From the NCBI RefSeq assembly GCF_015555045.1, contig NZ_JADNJQ010000003.1:1-64000 (forward strand): DNA of 64,000 bases. The letters run 5' to 3'. The position numbers and the translations under genes are program-made. The DNA comes from Collinsella aerofaciens (GTDB taxonomy: Bacteria; Actinomycetota; Coriobacteriia; Coriobacteriales; Coriobacteriaceae). Positions 58,818 to 64,000 of this stretch are shown piece after piece. The notes beneath the pieces were generated by a model. That model was not told the DNA's origin, did not search any database, and saw only the letters and a list, made by a program, of their open reading frames with translations. Position 1 is the first letter of the stretch. Each line of letters opens with the position of its first letter.

Positions 58818-60209
58818 CTACTCCTCGGCATGTGCCCCATCAAGCTCATAGAACTTGGTGGATGCCGGCAGGAACATCAGATCGACGTCGCCGATCGGGC
58901 CCGAACGGTTCTTGGCCACGACGATACGCGTAACGCCCTCGTCGGGTCGATCGTCGCGCGAGGCCTCGGCCTCGTCGGCGGAGCGGTCCAAGAACATAAC
59001 GATATCGGCGTCCTGCTCGATGGAGCCCGATTCACGAAGGTCGGAAAGCTGCGGGCGCTTGCCGGTACGGGATTCGACCTGACGCGAGAGCTGCGACAGC
59101 GCGATGAGCGGGATCTTGAGCTCCTTGGCCATGATCTTCAGACCACGCGACATCTCCGAAACCTCGACGGTACGGCTCTCGGAGCGGCGTCCCGGCGGAG
59201 GACTCACCAGCTGCAGGTAGTCCAGGATGATGATTGCCTTCTCCTTGTTATGGAGCATGCGGCGGCTCTTGGCGCGAATCTCGGTCACTGTGGTGCCGGG
59301 CGTATCGTCAATCAGAATATCGAGCTTGGACAAGGTCTGCGTGGCCTCGTTGATATTGGCCCACTGCTCGGGGCTAATGCGGCCCATGCGGAAGTCACTG
59401 ATCGAGATCATGGCGTAGGCGCAAATCAGACGCTGGGCAATTTCTTTGCCCGACATCTCCAGCGAGAAGAAGCCGACGGTATAACCGGCAGCGGCAGCGT
59501 TGAGCGCCAGATTCAGGGCGAACGACGTCTTACCCACAGCAGGGCGGGCGCCGATAATGATGAGCTGGCCCTCGCGGAAGCCCATGAGCATGCGGTCGAG
59601 TGACGGGAAGCCCGTGGGCACGCCCGCAGCCTGACCACCGGCCTGACACACTTCCTCGGCCTCGTTATAGGCCTCAACCATAAACTCGGTCAGCGTCTTG
59701 TAGCTCGACTTGACCTCGCGTGCCGTGACCTTGAGCAGCTTGCTCTCGGCTAGCTCCACGACCTCTTTGGTGTCGGTGGGGGCGTTATATGCCAGCGCGT
59801 TGATCTCGTTGGTGGCGCCGATCAGCTCGCGCAGCATCGAATCGCGACGAACGATGGCGGCATGGTGCTGCCAGTTCACGAGCGACAGAGTCTGACCCAT
59901 CAGCTCCAAAATGTAGGCCTCGCCGCCCACGGCATCGAGCTTGTTGATGCTTCGCAGGTAATCGATCAGCGAGATGGAGTCGATGGGAATGCGGCTGTTG
60001 TACATATCGACCATCGCGGTGTAGATGGTCTTATGAATGGGCCGGTAGAAATCATCGGGCTGCAGCTCGACCTGGGCCTCTTCGACCACCTCGGGCGATA
60101 GCAGCATAGCGGCCAGTACATTGGCCTCTGCATCTTGGTTTTGGGGAAGACCCAACTTTGAGCCGCGGTCCTCGACCGTCAGCCCCGTCTCCCTATCGTC
60201 ATATGCCAT
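58818..60209 (-). CDS. dnaB: replicative DNA helicase
   Basis: 463 residues. N-terminal helical DnaB_N domain (about 20-125; LPQNQDAEANVLAAMLL), linker, and RecA-like motor: Walker A GARPAVGKTSFALN, DYLQLVSPP (Walker B region), ALSQLSRQVE and the ESGSIEQDAD segment. No intein. Start: ATG at 60209 with GAGG 6 nt upstream. Follows rplI on the minus strand, the classic rpsF-ssb-rpsR-rplI-dnaB order. Confidence 0.95.
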   Translation of the reverse strand: MAYDDRETGLTVEDRGSKLGLPQNQDAEANVLAAMLLSPEVVEEAQVELQPDDFYRPIHKTIYTAMVDMYNSRIPIDSISLIDYLRSINKLDAVGGEAYILELMGQTLSLVNWQHHAAIVRRDSMLRELIGATNEINALAYNAPTDTKEVVELAESKLLKVTAREVKSSYKTLTEFMVEAYNEAEEVCQAGGQAAGVPTGFPSLDRMLMGFREGQLIIIGARPAVGKTSFALNLALNAAAAGYTVGFFSLEMSGKEIAQRLICAYAMISISDFRMGRISPEQWANINEATQTLSKLDILIDDTPGTTVTEIRAKSRRMLHNKEKAIIILDYLQLVSPPPGRRSESRTVEVSEMSRGLKIMAKELKIPLIALSQLSRQVESRTGKRPQLSDLRESGSIEQDADIVMFLDRSADEAEASRDDRPDEGVTRIVVAKNRSGPIGDVDLMFLPASTKFYELDGAHAEE

Positions 60210-60433
60210 GAGCATCCTCATTCATATCGCTTGCGAGCATCCATAGTATCAGCCACGGTCCCAAAACGCGCCGCGCGCCGCCAATCATCACCGAACCAAA
60301 CGGATGAACGGTCCTGTATATAGGACTTCGACGCAACGTTCACCATGACACTCACTCAGCGCAAAAAACAAAAGGGCGCCCTGGTTTCCCAGAGCGCCCT
60401 TCTTAGAACAAGATTGTTGCGTTGCAGCAAATG

Positions 60434-60973
60434 CTACTCGGCAGCAGCCTCAGTCTCGACCTCGGCGGTCTCGGCCTCGGCGACCTCAGCGGCCTCCTCG
60501 ACCTCAGCCTCGGCAGCGAGCTCCTCGGCGGTAACGCCGACGAGAACGACAACCTCGGCCTTGATCTCGCGGTACAGCGAGATGGCAACGGTGTGGGCAC
60601 CGGCAACCTTGATGGGCTTACCGAGCTCGACGCGCTTGCGGTCGATGTCCATACCGAGCTGAGCCTTGATGGCGTCAGCGACCATAGCGGCGGTAACGGA
60701 GCCAAAGAGGATGCCCTCGTCGCCGACCTTGACGTCAACGGTGACCGTCTTGCCCTCGAAGGCAGCCTTGGTCTCGTTGGCGGTAGCCAGACGGACGGCC
60801 TCGCGCTTGGCGATGTTGTTGCGACGCTCGTCAAGCTGCTTGAGGTTGCCCTTGGTGGCGGCAACAGCGAGCTTCTTGGGGAACAGGAAGTTCTCAGCGT
60901 AACCCTGAGCGACCTCTACGACGTCACCCTCGCCGCCCTTGCCCTTGATCTCATCGAGAAGAATAACCTTCAT
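60434..60973 (-). CDS. rplI: 50S ribosomal protein L9
   Basis: 179 residues. The N-terminal signature MKVILLDEIKGKGGEGDVVEVAQGYAENFLFPK (positions 1-33) is complete; the long central helix and C-domain follow to about 150. The final ~30 residues are an Ala/Glu-rich acidic tail not present in most L9 proteins. Confidence 0.96.
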   Translation of the reverse strand: MKVILLDEIKGKGGEGDVVEVAQGYAENFLFPKKLAVAATKGNLKQLDERRNNIAKREAVRLATANETKAAFEGKTVTVDVKVGDEGILFGSVTAAMVADAIKAQLGMDIDRKRVELGKPIKVAGAHTVAISLYREIKAEVVVLVGVTAEELAAEAEVEEAAEVAEAETAEVETEAAAE

Positions 60974-60988
60974 GATGCGTCTCCCTTC

Positions 60989-61255
60989 TTAGCCGCGGTC
61001 GCGGTTGCCACGAGAGGAAACCACGGGGACGGTGTACGGCAGGAGAGCCATCTCGCGGGCGCGCTTGATGGCGTTGGCGATGTCATGCTGATGCTGCGTG
61101 CAAGCGCCAGTGACGCGACGGGGCTTGATCTTGCCACGGTCGGTCATGTACTTACGGAGAAGCTGAGTGTCCTTATAGTCGATGAACTCAGTGTTCTCCT
61201 TGCAGAACTGGCAGTACTTACGACGCGGCTGACGTGCAGAAAAATCATTAGCCAT
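60989..61255 (-). CDS. rpsR: 30S ribosomal protein S18
   Basis: 88 residues. [33 protein letters not shown] with a CxxC pair (possible zinc site) and the S18 core [22 protein letters not shown]. Start MANDFS at 61255 after GAAAGG. 15 bp before rplI. Confidence 0.96.
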   Translation of the reverse strand: MANDFSARQPRRKYCQFCKENTEFIDYKDTQLLRKYMTDRGKIKPRRVTGACTQHQHDIANAIKRAREMALLPYTVPVVSSRGNRDRG

Positions 61256-61327
61256 GTCAAAATACCTTTCATTTGGCAACTTCGGCGAACCGAAGCCGCC
61301 TCTCACTCAAAAATAGGTGAACAACCC

Positions 61328-61780
61328 TTAGAACGGGATGTCCTCATCGTAGACGTCGACCGCGGGCGGCGTAGCCACCGGCGCGGCAGGACGTGCTGCG
61401 GGCGCGGGAGCTGCGGGGGCGTAACCGCCCTGATCGTAGCCACCCTGGCCACCACGGGAGCTCATAAACTCGATCTCATCGACGATGACCTCAAGCTTGC
61501 TCCGGCGCTGGCCGTCGCGCTCCCAAGAGCTGTAGCGCAGCTTGCCCTCGATCGCGACCTTGTTTCCCTTTGCCAGGAAACGGCTCACGGCCTCGGCGCG
61601 GGTGCCGAACATGGTGCAGTCGACAAAGTTGGGATAGTCCTCCCACTCGCCAGTCTGCGCGTTGCGGCGACGATCGTTCACGGCAACGCCAAAGGACAGA
61701 ACCTGGGTTCCGCCGGCGGTGGCGCGCAGCTCGGGATCGCGGGTGAGGTTACCGGTGATGTTCACTCGATTGATGCTCAT
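61328..61780 (-). CDS. ssb: single-stranded DNA-binding protein
   Basis: 150 residues: OB-fold (1-~108; INRVNITGNLTRDPELRATAGG, FVDCTMFGTRAEAVSRFLAKG), a Gly/Gln/Pro/Ala-rich linker and the acidic tip DEDIPF that recruits partner proteins. Placed between rpsF and rpsR as usual in Gram-positive genomes. Confidence 0.95.
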   Translation of the reverse strand: MSINRVNITGNLTRDPELRATAGGTQVLSFGVAVNDRRRNAQTGEWEDYPNFVDCTMFGTRAEAVSRFLAKGNKVAIEGKLRYSSWERDGQRRSKLEVIVDEIEFMSSRGGQGGYDQGGYAPAAPAPAARPAAPVATPPAVDVYDEDIPF

Positions 61781-61828
61781 AACTCACTACTTCCTCTTGG
61801 GGCACAAGCCCAGTCCAAAACGACAGTC

Positions 61829-62122
61829 TTACTCCTGGTCGTCGCGACGGACGATCATGTGGCGGACCACAGCGTCGGTGATGCGCAGGACGCGATCAAG
61901 CTCGGCGATCTGGGTAGGATCTGCGTGGAAGTTGATGAGGGTGTAGTCACCATCGGTGAGGTCGTTGATCTCGTAGGCGAGCTTGCGCTTGCCCCACTCG
62001 TCAACGGAGTCGACCTTGCCAGCGCCCTCAGCGATCGTGGTATCGATACGCTTCATAACAGCGAGACGAGTCTCGGGGTCGAGCGACGGGTCAACAAAGA
62101 ACAGCAGTTCATAAGCCTTCAT
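61829..62122 (-). CDS. rpsF: 30S ribosomal protein S6
   Basis: 97 residues. MKAYELLFFVDPSLDPETR start, EWGKRKLAYEINDLTDGDYTLINF core and RILRITDAVVRHMIVR-like end (VLRITDAVVRHMIVR). Start ATG at 62122 with GAGGTGA upstream. First gene of the rpsF-ssb-rpsR-rplI operon. Confidence 0.96.
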   Translation of the reverse strand: MKAYELLFFVDPSLDPETRLAVMKRIDTTIAEGAGKVDSVDEWGKRKLAYEINDLTDGDYTLINFHADPTQIAELDRVLRITDAVVRHMIVRRDDQE

Positions 62123-62582
62123 ATTGTCACCTCCTCTGGGCAAATGTGGCTTCAGGTCGTGAAGGTGCGCCTGAAGCAGGAAAAGACTTGGTAATAATAT
62201 CTTTCAACCTCCTAGGCTGCAAGAATATGCAGCTACAACCTCATGACCTCCACATATGCCCATACTCGCACGACGTTTCATGCGCATTCCAACCAAATGC
62301 TGACCAAAAGCTTGACGGATCTGTGGACAAGATACGGTGCCGTGAGGACAAGCTGAGCCAAGTCGCAGGTCAACGGGCGCATGGTTGTGGTCGCAAAATG
62401 CATACCAGTGGCCCACAGCACCACCCAAAGATTTTTAAATTCATTGCCAAATCGCTTATAAATACCCCTTTTGAACAATTGAGTTGATCAACTACGCTGG
62501 TCGGAAGCCGTTTTTTGGCATCTCAAACCCCGCTGCAACGCCAAACGCGGCCAAGCGTTTTAAAAAATGCCAACTTTTCTGT
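62123..62582 (-). other. rpsF upstream region (leader/promoter), no gene seen
   Basis: About 460 bp without a supported gene. It must hold the rpsF operon promoter; S6/S18 operons often have an autoregulatory leader RNA, but I cannot identify its structure here. Short open frames lack ribosome sites. Confidence 0.4.
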
Positions 62583-62610
62583 TTGCACTGTGCGATTCCT
62601 CGTGTATACT
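62583..62610 (+). promoter_or_regulatory. promoter of the tRNA-Ser genes
   Basis: -35 TTGCAC (62583-62588), 16-nt spacer, -10 TATACT (62605-62610), 16 bp before the first tRNA. Confidence 0.65.
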
Positions 62611-62626
62611 GACTTTCGCATTTAAC

Positions 62627-62717
62627 GGAGAGTTGTCCGAGTGGCCGAAGGAGCACGATTGGAAATCGTGTAGGCGTCAAAAGCGTCTCCAGGGTTCAAA
62701 TCCCTGACTCTCCGCCA
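62627..62717 (+). tRNA. tRNA-Ser (GGA)
   Basis: 91 nt with encoded CCA and the long variable arm of serine tRNAs. Acceptor GGAGAGT/ACTCTCC; anticodon loop ATTGGAAAT gives GGA; T-loop GTTCAAATC. Confidence 0.95.
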
Positions 62718-62765
62718 GTTAATTCCAAAGCAGGCCTTTGAGCCTGCTTTGTTTTTACCCCACGC

Positions 62766-62856
62766 GGAGGGGTGGCAGAGTGGTTGAATGCGGCGGTCTC
62801 GAAAACCGTTTGGCCTGTATAAGGTCACGAGGGTTCGAATCCCTCCTCCTCCGCCA
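62766..62856 (+). tRNA. tRNA-Ser (CGA)
   Basis: 91 nt with encoded CCA. Acceptor GGAGGGG/CCTCCTCC region, anticodon loop TCTCGAAAA gives CGA, long variable arm (TTTGGCCTGTATAAGGTCAC), T-loop GTTCGAATC. 48 bp after the first tRNA-Ser. Confidence 0.94.
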
Positions 62857-62867
62857 TTTTGGTTGAG

Positions 62868-62898
62868 AAAGCTCCCAAGAATGGGAGCTTTTTTTGTT
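62868..62898 (+). terminator. terminator of the tRNA-Ser pair
   Basis: AAAGCTCCCA-agaa-TGGGAGCTTT followed by a long T-run. Confidence 0.92.
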
Positions 62899-62921
62899 TT
62901 GAGTCTCTAACAAGCAAATAC

Positions 62922-62946
62922 GGCGGAGGAGGAGGGATTCGAACCC
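62922..62946 (-). repeat. inverted copy of the tRNA-Ser(CGA) 3' end
   Basis: The 25 bases GGCGGAGGAGGAGGGATTCG then AACCC are the exact complement of the tRNA-Ser(CGA) T-arm/acceptor end (62831-62855). No other part of a tRNA is present, so this is a fragment, perhaps an old integration scar, placed in inverted orientation. Confidence 0.75.
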
Positions 62947-62967
62947 GCCAGGGCGCGACGCGTAAAG

Positions 62968-63048
62968 AAAACGCGCCCGTGGCGCGTTTTTAGCGCAGCG
63001 CGGTCGGCGTAAGCCGACCGGATAAATTTTGAGCAAAGCTCAAAATTT
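62968..63048. repeat. cluster of three perfect hairpins
   Basis: AAAACGCGCC-cgt-GGCGCGTTTT (62968-62990), CGGTCGGC-gtaa-GCCGACCG (63001-63020) and AAATTTTGAGC-aaa-GCTCAAAATTT (63024-63048) follow one another, right after the tRNA fragment. Only the first has a T-run. Confidence 0.75.
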
Positions 63049-63226
63049 GAACATCCCTCCTATTCAGCCACGCCCCCATCGCGTTCAGCATCAGTCCAGA
63101 TCCCCAAACATGGGACCTACGCCCCCACCCGATCCCAACCGTTTACCGAGCAATAGGGTCGCCACGCCCACCAACCATGTACTATGTACGGGCATTGTCT
63201 AAACCCACAACCCAAAGGACCCCATC

Positions 63227-63916
63227 TTGCCCGTCGTCGCCGCTATGACCGTTACCTCACACGCCACGGATGCCATGGTCGCCATCCCGTTTTGGCTCGA
63301 AATGTTCGCCGTCGTCGCGGCATCGATCTCGGGCGTGTTGGTCGCACGCGAGCACAAACTCGACCTGGTGGGCGCCGTCGCGCTCGCCGTGGTCTGTGGC
63401 TTGGGCGGCGGTCTTTTACGCGACATGACGCTGCAGGTGGGCAACGTCTACATCCTCAACCAGCCAATGGCGCTGCCGCTTTCCATTGCCACGGCAGCCA
63501 TCATCTACATTTTCCCGGCAATCGTCGACAAACCCGAAAAACTCATTCCCCTGCTCGACATCATCTCGGTCGGCATCTATGCCGCCACCGGAGCGGACAA
63601 GGCGCTGGTCTACGGCTTTGCACCGGCGGTGTGCATCATGATGGGCTTTTTTACCGCGGTGGGCGGCGGCATGTTGCGCGACGGCTTTATGGGCGTGGTT
63701 CCGGGCATTTTCCAACGTACTAACTTTTATGCCATCGCCGCCATCGCCGGATCGACAAGCTATGTGTGTCTCGTTATGAGCGGCATCATGAGCAATGTCG
63801 CCGCGCTGGTCGTATGCGTTGTCGTGACCATGGGTCTGCGCTGGCTCTCGCTGCGCTTTGACATCAAAAGCCCCACCGAGGAAGACATCGCACGCTTTTT
63901 GCACCGCAAAAAATAG
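63227..63916 (+). CDS. UPF0126 / TRIC-like membrane protein (YicG family)
   Basis: 229 residues, seven hydrophobic segments in two homologous halves, each with a short conserved loop: GLGGGLLRDMTL (about residue 64) and AVGGGMLRDGFMG (about 145). This is the bacterial TRIC/UPF0126 fold, proposed for cation or glycine passage. The start is probably TTG at 63227 (AAAGGA 10 nt upstream); the first ATG (63245) has no ribosome site. Confidence 0.85.
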   Translation: MPVVAAMTVTSHATDAMVAIPFWLEMFAVVAASISGVLVAREHKLDLVGAVALAVVCGLGGGLLRDMTLQVGNVYILNQPMALPLSIATAAIIYIFPAIVDKPEKLIPLLDIISVGIYAATGADKALVYGFAPAVCIMMGFFTAVGGGMLRDGFMGVVPGIFQRTNFYAIAAIAGSTSYVCLVMSGIMSNVAALVVCVVVTMGLRWLSLRFDIKSPTEEDIARFLHRKK

Positions 63917-64000
63917 GTGGCGCGGGCCCATCCTTCGAAATGCAACCGAGAGGTTCTTTTAGAGCGCCCGCGCGTTGGGTACCCTGTTAGGTATATGCCA
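63917..64000. other. window end, nothing recognised
   Basis: No hairpin or gene start is visible in the last 84 bases. Confidence 0.4.

Noticed and set aside
62123-62582. S6:S18 leader RNA
   Set aside because: Expected in principle, but I could not identify the conserved structure by eye, so it is not called.
62755-63036. 93-codon minus-strand frame downstream of the tRNA-Ser genes
   Set aside because: It translates through tRNA-Ser(CGA), the tRNA fragment and a hairpin; not a gene.

Overview
The window reads as chromosomal DNA of a high-GC anaerobic actinobacterium of the class Coriobacteriia, most likely Collinsella or a close relative. That is an inference from gene content, codon use and intergenic style, not from a marker search. 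The anaerobic signs are an Ech-type ferredoxin-linked [NiFe] hydrogenase, an NfnAB-type transhydrogenase, an old-yellow-enzyme/iron-sulfur flavoprotein and a type III pantothenate kinase. No respiratory oxidase is visible.

Layout. 0.4-6.1 kb (minus): a five-gene Ech hydrogenase operon in which the EchA-like and EchB-like membrane subunits are one 960-residue protein, with an orphan IS3-type helix-turn-helix gene just upstream. 7.1-9.2 kb: flavoprotein reductase. 9.3-9.8 kb: four tandem ~80-bp hairpin repeats and the initiator tRNA. 10-20 kb: coaX, an AAA ATPase/DUF4143 gene bracketed by palindromic repeats, a biotin-ligase-like gene, a folP-folK fusion, a sirtuin, an exonuclease III and an ECF vitamin-type transporter (S, fused A-A, T). 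20-28 kb: glmU, prs, an unknown nuclease-like gene between two ~203-bp inverted-repeat elements, pth and nfnAB. 28-35 kb: cytidylate-kinase-like gene, a polar amino-acid ABC operon, yqeY-like gene, PrsA-type foldase and an orphan PTS EIIA. 34-42 kb: purN-purM, purF, a CmpB-like membrane protein, a MoaE-like gene, sortase B and purE. 42-47.3 kb is a lower-GC accessory stretch: RelE/Phd toxin-antitoxin, an esterase, a GntR/UTRA regulator and a mannose-family PTS (IIB-IIC-IID) with a perfect 15+15 bp palindromic operator candidate. 47.4-62.1 kb (minus): carAB, a membrane protein, an ABC exporter, a NUDIX hydrolase, purD, purA, dnaB, rplI, rpsR, ssb, rpsF. 62.6-64 kb: two tRNA-Ser genes and a UPF0126/TRIC-like membrane protein.

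How it fits together. Ech and NfnAB share reduced ferredoxin as a currency (H2 plus an ion gradient on one side, NADPH from NADH plus ferredoxin on the other). Prs, PurF/N/M/E/D/A and CarAB feed purine and pyrimidine synthesis; FolP-FolK supplies the folate used by PurN.

The most unusual material is between and inside genes: (i) the regular hairpin array at 9.3-9.6 kb with a covarying stem pair; (ii) two long hairpins (41.8 and 47.3 kb) whose stems differ but whose ~28-nt loops are recognisably related; (iii) a 195-bp segment bounded by imperfect inverted repeats that sits in frame inside the ECF ATPase, like a protein-invading palindromic element; (iv) two ~203-bp elements sharing 24-bp terminal inverted repeats around an unknown nuclease-like gene; (v) three copies of one palindrome around a DUF4143 ATPase gene; (vi) many intergenic hairpins that share a GGGGACAG-like core.
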